A program made the position numbers and the translations under genes. A model generated the notes under the pieces. The model ran no database searches, was not told the DNA's origin, and saw nothing but the letters and a program-made list of their open reading frames with translations. From the NCBI RefSeq assembly GCF_013155395.1, contig NZ_JABJWC010000017.1, positions 1 to 64,000 of the forward strand: a stretch of 64,000 nt of DNA. Reading direction: 5' to 3'. This document shows, piece by piece, positions 56,188 through 64,000 of the stretch (positions are counted from its first letter, which is position 1; each line of letters starts with the position of its first letter). The DNA is from Komagataeibacter melomenusus. Its GTDB lineage: Bacteria; Pseudomonadota; Alphaproteobacteria; Acetobacterales; Acetobacteraceae.

Positions 56188-56256
56188 GGCGCTTACTCCA
56201 TCGGGCGGAACATGACTGATCGTATGCGGATGGTAATAAAATGTCCTGTCGTTTTG

Positions 56257-56270
56257 TGCATGATCATGCA
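56257..56270. promoter_or_regulatory. Perfect palindrome between alr and lrp genes
   Basis: TGCATGATCATGCA is a perfect 14-bp palindrome, 69 bases upstream of alr and 52 bases upstream of the Lrp-like gene. It is a good candidate for the Lrp-family operator controlling alr-dadA, though the consensus of such sites is loose. Confidence 0.5.
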
Positions 56271-56322
56271 ATTAATGAGCGCTCAGACGCAATTATATGC
56301 GAAAATAAGCGGAAAATTCACC

Positions 56323-56766
56323 ATGCCCTTCGATCGGCTGACAGATGCCATCCTGCGCCACCTCCGCCATGATGGCCGCATGAGCAACGCCGACCTTGCC
56401 CAACGGGTGGGGCTGTCGCCCTCGGCGTGCCTGCGCCGCGTGCGCATGCTGGAAAAAGAGGGGGTGATACGGGGCTATCGTGCCCTGGTGGATGAGCGCT
56501 CGGTTCATGGCATGACCACCGTTATCGTGCAGATCACGCTGGAACGGCAGACGGAGGAATGCCTCCGCCGCTTTGAAGCCCGCGTGCGCGAATGCGCCGA
56601 TGTGCGTGAATGCTACCTGATGACAGGCGATGCCGATTACCTTGTGCGGGTCGAGGCGCGTGATGCGGCGGACTATGAGCGCATCCATAAGGAGGAACTC
56701 TCGCGCATGCCCGGCGTGGCCCGCATCCAGAGCAATTTCGCCATCCGCACCGTGGTGCAGCGCTAG
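56323..56766 (+). CDS. Lrp/AsnC-family transcriptional regulator
   Basis: A 147-aa regulator. Residues 5-60 form the helix-turn-helix (FDRLTDAILRHLRHDGRMSNADLAQRVGLSPSACLRRVRMLEKEGVIRGY) and the rest is the RAM effector domain with ECYLMTGDADYLVRVEA. Divergent from alr-dadA, it fits the role of the alanine-responsive activator or repressor of that operon (as in DadR/BkdR). ATG at 56323 begins the conserved fold; the frame is open upstream but without family features. Two hairpins follow its stop codon. Confidence 0.9.
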   Translation: MPFDRLTDAILRHLRHDGRMSNADLAQRVGLSPSACLRRVRMLEKEGVIRGYRALVDERSVHGMTTVIVQITLERQTEECLRRFEARVRECADVRECYLMTGDADYLVRVEARDAADYERIHKEELSRMPGVARIQSNFAIRTVVQR

Positions 56767-56773
56767 AGCAGAT

Positions 56774-56866
56774 CCAGTTTGAATGGACCCATTCGAACTG
56801 GTGAAGATGCCCGATAAACAATGAGTGAGAGCAATTCCACTGAGCCAGGGTTCAGTGGAATTGCTC
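56774..56866. repeat. Pair of strong hairpins downstream of lrp
   Basis: CCAGTTTGAATGG (56774-56786) pairs with CCATTCGAACTGG (56789-56801), and GAGCAATTCCACTGA (56829-56843) pairs perfectly with TCAGTGGAATTGCTC (56852-56866). They lie between convergent lrp and the AAA gene and have no T tract, so they look like a mobile or REP-like repeat rather than a simple terminator. Confidence 0.7.
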
Positions 56867-56907
56867 CAGGCCACCCTGCCACGGTGCGCGGGGTGGCGCG
56901 GCGCGGC

Positions 56908-59499
56908 TTAGGCGCGGGCCATGTTGTCTTCCTGGTCATCCGCCACGGCTTCCACGTAGCGCTTGAAGGTGCGCAGGTCGCCTTTGAAAACCTCGGCAAG
57001 CGCGCGCAGTTCAAGGGTGGAGAGATGGTACCAGCCGGGGCGCAGGCCGCGCTCGGCTTCGATTTCGCGCATCAGGTTGGCAGCGATGGCGGGCATGTGC
57101 TCAGGCTGCGGGGCCTCGAGCGGGATGATGGTGCAGCGCGAGCGCAGCGCCGGGCTGACCCTGTCGAGGTCATTGACGGTAAACACCCATGACAGCCACG
57201 ACAGGTCGGCATCGAGATCGAGCCAGAAATCGCGGAAATGTTCCGCCTCCTTCTTGTCCGCCACCGCAAGCAGCGCATCCTGCAGGCAACCGTGCTGGGG
57301 GTTGTTGCTGACCTTGTCCACTTCATCAAGGATGAACGCCATGTTCGGGCAGCGCGTCATGGCAATGCGCTCGAGCACCTGTGATGGCCCTGATTCGGAA
57401 AAGCCCTTGTGGTTGCCGGTCAGGTAAAACGTATCATGAATACTGGCGACGTTCTTGGTATCGAACGGCAGGCCGATATGTTCAAAGAACCCGCGCGCCA
57501 GGCTGGTCTTGCCGCATCCGGAGGGGCCTGCCAGCATGATGGGCCGGGGGCGGATGAATTGGCCAAAGCGCTGCCTGCCATTGAACACCCGGGCCATTTC
57601 GTTGATGGCATGCACGGCGTGGGGGAAGCGCGCGCAAAGGGGCGCCATGTCCAGCGTTGTCGGCTCGGCAAGGGGCAGGGGCCGGTTCAGTTCGGCAAAC
57701 AGGGCAATGCGGTTATTGGTGCCCTTGCGGCCTGCGTGCCTGTTGATGAGATCCTGCGGCACGGGCGTGGGGAAAACGGTCACGCATGTTTTGTCAACCG
57801 GCGGATCAGGCTGTTTTGGGGGGGCTGTTTGCGCCCTGGGGGCCGGGCGGCGGGGAAGTTGCACGGCTTCCGGCTCATCAGACGACTCATCAGAAAAGAA
57901 GTTCTCCAGAAAATCCTCGCTGTCGATCACGTCAAGATCGAGGAACGGGGCGCTGTCATCATTCTTGTTCTGGTCATTCATGATGGATTCAACTGCCTTT
58001 CTGCTGAGATATGTCTGGTGGTCAACCGCGTTTCTGAATTCCTTGAAATTCTCAAAGAAAGCAGGGATTACGTGCATCTTCCCAAATAGATTTCTCCTGT
58101 CGGGGCGTGGGTGGAAAGTTCTGAACAGCGCCAGCGCCGATCGGGCCATGCTGTCGCTGTTCAGGCATTCTGCGGGGAAAGTATTGTCAAGGCATTGGCC
58201 TTCAAGAACATAACCAGATCCGTATGTATCATTGAGGCGGTTATATTGACCGAAAATATGGCCCATGATCCGCAGGATGAAGGATTCATCAATCTGCCTG
58301 ATCCTGTTGCGGTCGGCCTCCGGGCCGACAAAGGCAATGGCCGCAAGCGCGGTTTCCTTGAGGATATCGCGAATGGTGTAATTCGTTTCGGAAGAACGGA
58401 TGAAGACAGTCTGTTCCGTCTCGCACTGATACCCTTTGAGCAGCACCCTGTCATAGAAATCCATTCTTTCATCAACCATGCTGATGAAAGAAAGCTTCTT
58501 CAGGTCCTCTCGGTAAAAGGGCATGTCCGCCAGCGGTTCTTCGCCATCCATAAGCCGGAGGCACCATGCGCCTGTTGCGTTGATGTCATGATCAGGGGCA
58601 GGATATTGGCCAGTATTGTCATATGGCCTGATGCCCAGTTCTGAATAAAGGACCAGCGCCCGGACCATATCCTTAAACACGGAAAGGTCATCGCTGTCCT
58701 CATCCTGCACGGCGGCGATGTATTCCTTTGTCCTGTGCAGGCCGATCATGACACGTTCGATCACCAGCGCCCAGTCGGCAAGGTTTACGTGGTATGTGTC
58801 ATGATCGTCACTGACATTCATGTGCATGGTCTTGTTCAGATCACGCAGGCACGCGACAGGCATGCGGTCCGTACTGTCACAATAGGTCAGGAGCGCATCC
58901 ATGACGTGGCAGAGCAGGGTATGGTTTGTGGCATAAAGGCATGCGACCGCTGTATTCCCGCTGTCCTTGTGGTCCAGCGCATACATATTGTCCCGGCGCA
59001 GGAACGGATTGACCCGACACTCATGCAGCTTGTCAACGATTGCGGTAATCAGTAGCGACAGGTCGATATCGCTGTCCTGATCGAAGTATTCGGCCGACTG
59101 GGCATTGCCGCCGTCAGGCGGGGCGGTTCTGGTAACCGGGGCAGGGTTCTCGGCCCGATATTTACGGATGAACTGGTCCGTGTACTCGCAGATTGCACGG
59201 CGTACGGCGTGCTGTTGATGTTCACGCATACTAAAGTCCGGGTCGCGTGGCAGGATGCGCATGTAACTGGAAACACGGCTCAGCAACAGGAGTGAGGCTA
59301 TGATGTCATTCCTGAAGTATTTCCTGAACTTTTCCTGTTCTTTTAAAATATCTACTGGAACAAAATCAAATTTTTCCAGAAGAGTTGCGGATTTTCTGAG
59401 GGGTGCGGCAAACTTATGTTTGAAATAATTAAAGATGTCTTTTTGAATTGTCGCCTCCCCCTCGTCGCGTTGTATGCCATCTGGTGCAGCTAACTGCAT
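56908..59499 (-). CDS. Lon-type AAA+ ATPase without protease domain
   Basis: An 863-aa protein. The first 640 residues match nothing I know; they are mainly helical, acidic and polar, with an acidic patch DSEDFLENFFSDESSDEPE near 535. The C-terminal third is a Lon-like AAA+ module: GPSGCGKTSLARGFFEHIGLPF (Walker A near 658), FILDEVDKVS (Walker B near 723), FRDFWLDLDADLSW, then sensor motifs in VNDLDRVSPALRSRC. The protein ends shortly after the small helical subdomain, so the serine protease domain of Lon is missing. The 5' part is less GC-rich than the 3' part. No ribosome site precedes the ATG at 59499; GAGGGGGAGG occurs 35 bases inside, just before an ATT codon. Probably an unfoldase or remodelling factor with an unknown partner. 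Confidence 0.72.
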   Translation of the reverse strand: MQLAAPDGIQRDEGEATIQKDIFNYFKHKFAAPLRKSATLLEKFDFVPVDILKEQEKFRKYFRNDIIASLLLLSRVSSYMRILPRDPDFSMREHQQHAVRRAICEYTDQFIRKYRAENPAPVTRTAPPDGGNAQSAEYFDQDSDIDLSLLITAIVDKLHECRVNPFLRRDNMYALDHKDSGNTAVACLYATNHTLLCHVMDALLTYCDSTDRMPVACLRDLNKTMHMNVSDDHDTYHVNLADWALVIERVMIGLHRTKEYIAAVQDEDSDDLSVFKDMVRALVLYSELGIRPYDNTGQYPAPDHDINATGAWCLRLMDGEEPLADMPFYREDLKKLSFISMVDERMDFYDRVLLKGYQCETEQTVFIRSSETNYTIRDILKETALAAIAFVGPEADRNRIRQIDESFILRIMGHIFGQYNRLNDTYGSGYVLEGQCLDNTFPAECLNSDSMARSALALFRTFHPRPDRRNLFGKMHVIPAFFENFKEFRNAVDHQTYLSRKAVESIMNDQNKNDDSAPFLDLDVIDSEDFLENFFSDESSDEPEAVQLPRRPAPRAQTAPPKQPDPPVDKTCVTVFPTPVPQDLINRHAGRKGTNNRIALFAELNRPLPLAEPTTLDMAPLCARFPHAVHAINEMARVFNGRQRFGQFIRPRPIMLAGPSGCGKTSLARGFFEHIGLPFDTKNVASIHDTFYLTGNHKGFSESGPSQVLERIAMTRCPNMAFILDEVDKVSNNPQHGCLQDALLAVADKKEAEHFRDFWLDLDADLSWLSWVFTVNDLDRVSPALRSRCTIIPLEAPQPEHMPAIAANLMREIEAERGLRPGWYHLSTLELRALAEVFKGDLRTFKRYVEAVADDQEDNMARA

Positions 59500-59568
59500 A
59501 TTCGTGGGGGGTGGTGCATGCGAACTGGCTACATTTTTTTATTGCTTTTGTCAACCCTCTTTATCGTT

Positions 59569-59577
59569 AGTATAGCA
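59569..59577 (-). promoter_or_regulatory. Candidate extended -10 promoter of the AAA+ gene
   Basis: On the minus strand TG-C-TATACT forms an extended -10 element 70 bases before the ATPase start, in a very AT-rich leader (59500-59680). No good -35 box is seen at the right spacing. Confidence 0.4.
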
Positions 59578-59730
59578 TAAACCATGATGATTATTGGTAT
59601 TGCCGCTGGTTATATAAAATAACATATCAACATTATAAAAATATGAAATTCCTTGTGAAAATATGGAACACGCCGCAGGCTCACGCCAGGACATGTTGCA
59701 AAACGCAAGAAAATTCTGGCCAGGGCATGC

Positions 59731-60177
59731 TCAGGCCCAGAGCATCTCTCCGGTGGGCCACACGCGGGCAATGACCTGCTCGGGCGCGTTTTCATGGGTC
59801 AGGACACATGTTCTGTCACAGGCGCGGGCGAGGGTGGTCATGAAGTGCCGCAAGTCACGCAGGGCATGGCCTGATTGCACGCTGCGCGGGTCGAGGTCGA
59901 ATTCGATCTGTTCCGGGCTGAAGAAGTGACAGGCATAGACGGCCTTGCCCATATGGCAGGCAAGGGTCACGGCATGGCTGCGTGTGGCAGTGAATATGGC
60001 CGTAACGGTGGCGGGCAGGGGCGCGGAGGTGCCATCAAGCTGGTAGTCCAGCCCGGCGGGTTCGTGCCGCAGGCTGGTGAGCACGCGCTGCCAGTCCGCC
60101 ATGGTGGCGGGCATGACGTAAATATCGCGCAGCGCCCCATCCCACCTGAAATGATGCCGCCGTGCTGCCCAGTCCAT
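59731..60177 (-). CDS. Hypothetical protein
   Basis: A 148-aa soluble protein of unknown family. It begins MDWAARRHHFRWDGALRDIYV and has a mixed beta/alpha pattern with DWQRVLTSLRHE, HMGKAVYACHFFSPEQIEFDL and HALRDLRHFMTTLARA. ATG at 60177 is supported by a good ribosome site (AGGTGGAG). It is on the same strand as the Lon-like ATPase and 231 bases upstream of it; the intervening AT-rich DNA probably contains a separate promoter. A GC hairpin repeat lies upstream of the gene. Confidence 0.6.
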   Translation of the reverse strand: MDWAARRHHFRWDGALRDIYVMPATMADWQRVLTSLRHEPAGLDYQLDGTSAPLPATVTAIFTATRSHAVTLACHMGKAVYACHFFSPEQIEFDLDPRSVQSGHALRDLRHFMTTLARACDRTCVLTHENAPEQVIARVWPTGEMLWA

Positions 60178-60227
60178 GACTCCACCTGAAAGATGCTGCA
60201 AGACACAATATTGATAAAAAGCCCCAA

Positions 60228-60259
60228 GGGCACCGCCCTTTGAAAAAAAGGCGGTGCCC
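60228..60259. repeat. GC hairpin of the dispersed intergenic repeat
   Basis: GGGCACCGCC (60228-60237) pairs perfectly with GGCGGTGCCC (60250-60259) around an A-rich loop, followed by AAAAACTTTT. This is a partial copy of the repeat found after nhaA, here between the unknown gene and glpF. Confidence 0.6.
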
Positions 60260-60312
60260 AAAAACTTTTAGCACATCCTATCCGCAATGTGTCGCAGGTG
60301 TGGTTTTGTGGC

Positions 60313-61125
60313 TTACGGCGCAGGCGGGATGGACGGCGCGGCGCTGCGCGGAATGAACGGGCGGATCAGGAACTGGTAGCACCCCGCGCCCACCACCCCG
60401 CCAACCAGCGGTCCGGCAATGGGCACCCACCAGAAATTGTCCGGGCCGGGCAGGGCGGACCCGCCCCAGCCTGCCAGGAAGCAGAACAGCCGTGGCCCGA
60501 AGTCACGCGCGGGGTTGATGGCCCAGGCCTCGAGGTAGCCCGAACAGGCGCCGATGCTGGCAACCAGCAGCCCGATGATCAGCGCGCCCGAATTGGCCTG
60601 GGGTGCCACCGTGTTGTATTCACACGTGATGGCGAAGATGCCGAAGACCAGCAGCCCGGTCAGGATGATTTCATCAACAAAGGCATGCAGCGGCGTAATG
60701 CCCTCGCCTGGATGGGTGAAGAACACCCCTGCTGCCCCGCCACCCGCGCGGGTGAGGCCATGGGCTGCGTTGTAATGCTCGATCACGGGCTGGTACAGCG
60801 TATAGACCAGGGCCGCCCCGATCATGCCGCCCAGCACCTGTGCTGCGCAGTAGCCGGGCACCTTGCGCCACGAAAAGCCCCGGTAGAGCGCCAGCGCCAG
60901 TGATACGGCAGGGTTGGCGTGCGTGCCGGACACGCTGCCGGTGATGTAGATGGCGATCGTCACCCCAAGCCCCCATACAATGGCCACCCCCCAATAGGCC
61001 TGCTTGTACGGGCTGGGATCGTACAGCGCGTACATCGCGGCAACCGAATCACCGATCAGCACGATGATCATGACCGCGATGCACTCGGATATGAGTTCAC
61101 CCAGGAATTGTCTGTTTTTCAGCAT
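60313..61125 (-). CDS. glpF: Glycerol uptake facilitator GlpF (aquaporin family)
   Basis: A 270-aa inner-membrane channel for glycerol. Two pore-lining motifs are present: GTHANPAVSLA and AWAINPARDFGPR; the Asp after the second NPAR is characteristic of glycerol channels. About six membrane helices. ATG at 61125 (MLKNRQFLGEL) begins the family sequence; the frame is open further upstream. It is divergent from glpD, with two GlpR-type operators in the 456-base gap, and together with glpD and glpK forms a glycerol-use unit. Confidence 0.93.
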   Translation of the reverse strand: MLKNRQFLGELISECIAVMIIVLIGDSVAAMYALYDPSPYKQAYWGVAIVWGLGVTIAIYITGSVSGTHANPAVSLALALYRGFSWRKVPGYCAAQVLGGMIGAALVYTLYQPVIEHYNAAHGLTRAGGGAAGVFFTHPGEGITPLHAFVDEIILTGLLVFGIFAITCEYNTVAPQANSGALIIGLLVASIGACSGYLEAWAINPARDFGPRLFCFLAGWGGSALPGPDNFWWVPIAGPLVGGVVGAGCYQFLIRPFIPRSAAPSIPPAP

Positions 61126-61201
61126 TTTAACCCACTTTATTCTTTTATTATCATTCGATGGGAAACGGCTGTTGGCCTTATGGCCGGTTTGCAGCCCTGA
61201 C

Positions 61202-61219
61202 ATGTTCTTAAACGAACAT
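61202..61219. promoter_or_regulatory. GlpR-type operator near glpF
   Basis: ATGTTCT-TAAA-CGAACAT matches the palindromic form of DeoR-family GlpR operators (ATGTTCG...CGAACAT) with one mismatch. It lies 77 bases upstream of the glpF start. Confidence 0.7.
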
Positions 61220-61540
61220 TTATCGCCGGGGAAGAGGCGCGTGCGATCCGTCGGGTCAGTGTGTCTCCTTTTTCCATATATTTCATTATATTTCATGAAA
61301 TTTCTCCAACATTCCGGATTCGGGGGCAGGTGATGCTGTTATGGGGAAGGAAAGGGATAGGCGGGGGGTTGCGGGACAGGATGCGCGATTTCGCACATGC
61401 ACAAAAATCGCCCTGGCATATAAATTACTCGGAATGGCGAATTTGTGGCTAATGCCGGGCACTATCATGCATTGAAAAAGGAGGAATTATTTAAGCATGC
61501 GGCACGAAAAATGTGCGCGTGCCCTCTTGAATCGATCAGA

Positions 61541-61558
61541 ATGTTCGGTTACGAACAT
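61541..61558. promoter_or_regulatory. GlpR-type operator upstream of glpD
   Basis: ATGTTCG-GTTA-CGAACAT is a perfect 7-bp inverted repeat with a 4-base spacer, the classic GlpR operator form. It ends just before the AGGAGG ribosome site of glpD, 23 bases before the start, a good place to block transcription. Confidence 0.8.
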
Positions 61559-61581
61559 ATGCATCAGGAGGAACATTGACT

Positions 61582-63144
61582 ATGGCGTCCATGGACGAAA
61601 CATTCCGCACCGCTGTGGCACCGGGTGGCCTGCTCGACCTGCTGGTCGTGGGCGGGGGTGTGAACGGCACGGGCATCGCGCGCGATGCCGCCGGGCGCGG
61701 CGCATCGGTCCTGCTTGTCGAGCAGGATGATCTGGCCAGCCACACCTCATCGGCCAGCACCAAGCTCATCCATGGCGGCCTGCGCTATCTGGAATATTAT
61801 GAATTCCGTCTGGTGCGCGAGGCGCTGATCGAGCGCGAGAAACTGCTGCGCATAGCCCCCCACATCATCTGGCCCATGCGCTTCGTGCTGCCCTACACGC
61901 CGCAGGCGCGCCCGGCATGGATGCTGCGCCTTGGCCTGTTCCTGTACGATCACCTCGCACCGAACATGACGCTGCCCAAGTGCAAGTCGCTCGACTTCCG
62001 CACGTCGTCGGCGGGCCAGCCGCTCAATGGCAAGCTCGCCCGTGGCTTCGCCTATTCCGATGGCTGGGTGCAGGACAGCCGCCTTGTCGTGCTCAACGCC
62101 ATGGATGCCAAGGCGCGTGGCGCCGATATCCGCACCCGCACCCGCATGGTGCAGGCCCGTCGCGTGAATGGCGTGTGGGAAGCCGATATCGAGAACATGC
62201 TCGACGGCACCACAACCACCGTGCGCGCCCGCGTGCTGGTCAATGCCGGTGGGCCGTGGGTGAGTGAAGTGCTGCGCGAGCGCGCGCAGGTGGCGTCCAC
62301 CAAGAACGTGCGCCTCGTCAAGGGCAGCCACATCGTGGTGCCGCGCCTGTTTGACGGGCCGCAGGCCTATATCCTGCAGAACCCGGACAAGCGCATCGTC
62401 TTCGCCATTCCCTACGAGCAGAAATTCACCCTCATCGGCACGACCGACGTGCCGTGGACACAGGCCCCCGGCCAGGTCGAGATCTCGCCCGAGGAAATCA
62501 GCTACCTGTGCGAGAGCGTGAGCCGCTACTTCACCAAGCCCGTAACACCCGCCGATGTGGTGTGGAGCTACGCCGGCGTGCGCCCGCTTTATGATGACGC
62601 GGCCAAGAACGCCTCCGCCGTGACGCGTGATTACGTGCTCGATGTCGATACGCAGGGCAACCAGGCGCCCATGCTTTCCATCTTCGGTGGCAAGATCACC
62701 ACCTACCGCCGCCTGGCCGAGCATGCGATCGAGAAGCTCCAGCCCTTCCTGCCCGTGCTGGCGGCGCCGGGCTGGACGGCGGACAAGGTACTGCCCGGCG
62801 GCGATCTGGGCGAGGGCGGGTTCGAGGGCGCACTGGCCCGCCTGCGCGCGCAGGCCCCGTTCCTTGGCCCGGAGCTGAGCTGGCGGCTCGTGCGCAACTA
62901 CGGTTCGCGCGCCACCGAGATCGTAGGCGATGCCCATGGCATGGAGGACATGGGCGAACTGTTTGGCGCGGGCCTGAGCGTGCGCGAGGTGGAATACCTG
63001 ATTGCAAACGAATGGGCGCAGACCACGCAGGACATCCTGTGGCGTCGCTCCCGCCTGGGCCTGCACGTGACCGATGAGGACACGGCCCGGCTTGATGCCT
63101 ACCTCAAGGCCCGCAAGCCGGGCACGGCGCCTACTTCCGCCTAA
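61582..63144 (+). CDS. glpD: Aerobic glycerol-3-phosphate dehydrogenase GlpD
   Basis: A 520-aa FAD enzyme of the inner membrane that oxidises glycerol-3-phosphate to dihydroxyacetone phosphate and reduces quinone. VVGGGVNGTGIARDAAGRG near residue 20 binds FAD; STKLIHGGLRYLE and the late GVRPLYDD and GGKITTYRRLAE are family marks. ATG at 61582 is used because AGGAGG lies 10 bases upstream (a TTG at 61576 is too close to that site). It precedes glpK by 78 bases, with a hairpin between, and is divergent from glpF. Confidence 0.95.
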   Translation: MASMDETFRTAVAPGGLLDLLVVGGGVNGTGIARDAAGRGASVLLVEQDDLASHTSSASTKLIHGGLRYLEYYEFRLVREALIEREKLLRIAPHIIWPMRFVLPYTPQARPAWMLRLGLFLYDHLAPNMTLPKCKSLDFRTSSAGQPLNGKLARGFAYSDGWVQDSRLVVLNAMDAKARGADIRTRTRMVQARRVNGVWEADIENMLDGTTTTVRARVLVNAGGPWVSEVLRERAQVASTKNVRLVKGSHIVVPRLFDGPQAYILQNPDKRIVFAIPYEQKFTLIGTTDVPWTQAPGQVEISPEEISYLCESVSRYFTKPVTPADVVWSYAGVRPLYDDAAKNASAVTRDYVLDVDTQGNQAPMLSIFGGKITTYRRLAEHAIEKLQPFLPVLAAPGWTADKVLPGGDLGEGGFEGALARLRAQAPFLGPELSWRLVRNYGSRATEIVGDAHGMEDMGELFGAGLSVREVEYLIANEWAQTTQDILWRRSRLGLHVTDEDTARLDAYLKARKPGTAPTSA

Positions 63145-63158
63145 ACAGCAAACAATCA

Positions 63159-63185
63159 GGCCGCAGGTGTGACACGCCTGCGGCC
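63159..63185. repeat. Hairpin between glpD and glpK
   Basis: GGCCGCAGGTGT (63159-63170) pairs with ACGCCTGCGGCC (63174-63185) over 12 bp with one wobble and a 3-base loop. No T tract follows, so it may tune mRNA stability rather than end transcription. Confidence 0.7.
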
Positions 63186-63222
63186 CAAACTCGCATCCGC
63201 CCTGTTGGGGCAGGAGAAGATA

Positions 63223-64000
63223 ATGAACAAGAAGAACAGAATTCTCGCCATCGACCAGGGAACGACCTCGACCCGCAGCATCGTGTTCGACCGCGATATC
63301 ACGGCCATTTCGGTCGCCCGCATCGAGTTTGCCCAGCATTATCCCAGCCAGGGATGGGTCGAGCACGACCCGGAGGAAATCTGGTCCAACGTTCTCTCCA
63401 CCGCGCGCGAAGCCATTGAAAAGGCAGGCGGCCCCGGCGTGATCGCGGGCATCGGCATTACCAACCAGCGCGAAACCATCGTGGTGTGGGAGCGTGCAAC
63501 CGGCAAACCCATCCACCGCGCCATTGTCTGGCAGGACCGGCGCACCACGCCCGTCTGCGCACGCATGCATGAGCAGGGGCTCGAACCCTTCGTGCGCGAG
63601 CGCACCGGCCTGCTGCTCGATCCCTATTTCTCGGCCACCAAGATCGCGTGGATTCTTGACAATGTCGAAGGGGCGCGCGCGCGGGCCGAGAAGGGCGAAC
63701 TGGCCTGCGGCACCATCGACAGCTTTCTTCTGTGGCGGCTGACCGGCGGCCGCGTGCATGCAACCGACACCACCAACGCCGCGCGCACGCTCCTGTTCAA
63801 CATCCATACCTGCGCGTGGGATGATGAATTGCTGGCCCTGTTCAGGGTGCCGCGCGCCATCCTGCCTGAAGTGAAGACCAACAGCGAGGTGTTTGGCGAG
63901 ACGACGCCAGAACTGTTTGGCGAGCCGCTCAAGGTGGCCGGCATGGCAGGTGACCAGAATGCCGCCATGGTGGGGCAGGCATGCTTCCGTCCCGGCACGG
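63223..64000 (+). CDS. glpK: Glycerol kinase GlpK (partial, runs off window end)
   Basis: The first 259 residues of a glycerol kinase of the FGGY family, which phosphorylates glycerol to glycerol-3-phosphate with [15 protein letters not shown] at the N terminus is the phosphate-binding loop, and [21 protein letters not shown] and [15 protein letters not shown] are typical; the C-terminal half lies beyond the window. ATG at 63223 has AGGAGA 6 bases upstream. It completes the glpFDK set. Confidence 0.93.
   Translation, partial: MNKKNRILAIDQGTTSTRSIVFDRDITAISVARIEFAQHYPSQGWVEHDPEEIWSNVLSTAREAIEKAGGPGVIAGIGITNQRETIVVWERATGKPIHRAIVWQDRRTTPVCARMHEQGLEPFVRERTGLLLDPYFSATKIAWILDNVEGARARAEKGELACGTIDSFLLWRLTGGRVHATDTTNAARTLLFNIHTCAWDDELLALFRVPRAILPEVKTNSEVFGETTPELFGEPLKVAGMAGDQNAAMVGQACFRPGT

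Noticed and set aside
61747-63807. 686-codon frame on the minus strand opposite glpD and glpK
   Set aside because: It covers two well-supported genes in antisense; its sequence is a GC-rich shadow with no domain.
1-64000. tRNA or rRNA genes
   Set aside because: I looked for the T-loop GTTCGA context and rRNA-like conserved stretches and saw no supported case.

Overview
The window is a stretch of chromosome from a high-GC alphaproteobacterium, most likely an acetic acid bacterium (Acetobacteraceae, Komagataeibacter/Gluconacetobacter-like). This is inferred from the gene content (OprB porin, glycerol-catabolic glp genes, nadABC with a NadQ-type regulator, many LysR regulators, alanine racemase/D-amino-acid dehydrogenase), from protein style, and from a short intergenic repeat (arms of the type GTTTTTGGGTG...CACCCAAAAAC with T-rich hairpins) that I associate with that group. 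I see no rRNA, tRNA, CRISPR array, prophage or intact transposase, so this is mostly ordinary core and accessory chromosome.

Layout. 1-9.9 kb: two small minus-strand genes, then one very large cyclic beta-1,2-glucan synthase (2851 aa) with an unusual leader (24-bp tandem repeat plus a possible 60-codon ORF). 10.1-13.0 kb: two unrelated Na+/H+ antiporters in tandem (CPA1 type and NhaA). 13.0-16.8 kb: a LysR/SDR divergent pair and an ABC exporter. 16.8-18.0 kb: a small AT-rich island with an orphan Tdi1-like immunity gene and the 3' stump of a TonB-dependent receptor. 18.1-22.2 kb: an M20 amidohydrolase, an MHS-type transporter and a second M20 peptidase, which look like one uptake-and-hydrolysis unit. 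22.2-28.0 kb: trhO, an unknown gene, arsC, an amino acid permease, a diacylglycerol-kinase-like lipid kinase. 27.1-31.6 kb: a NadQ-like regulator followed by nadA-nadB-nadC with a palindromic operator candidate. 31.6-39.7 kb: a Gln-rich secreted protein, a LysR regulator divergent from gabD, and an SbcCD-like nuclease/ATPase pair. 39.8-47.4 kb: cspA, a TonB receptor/PiuC iron unit, an OprB porin, an orphan histidine kinase. 47.4-53.7 kb: a frameshifted remnant, LysR divergent from NAD-malic enzyme, an FUSC-family exporter and another LysR. 53.7-56.8 kb: alr-dadA with a divergent Lrp/AsnC regulator. 56.8-60.2 kb: a Lon-type AAA+ ATPase without a protease domain, bounded by strong hairpins, and an unknown small gene. 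60.3-64 kb: glpF divergent from glpD-glpK, with two GlpR-type operators; glpK runs off the end.

How genes work together. glpF, glpD and glpK form a complete uptake, phosphorylation and oxidation route for glycerol. NadQ with nadABC is the de novo NAD pathway plus its likely regulator. alr and dadA interconvert and then oxidise alanine, with Lrp as the likely switch. The TonB receptor and PiuC are an iron-uptake pair. The most unusual items are the 863-aa Lon-like ATPase of unknown partner and the AT-rich immunity-gene island; I did not find a clearly new multi-gene system.
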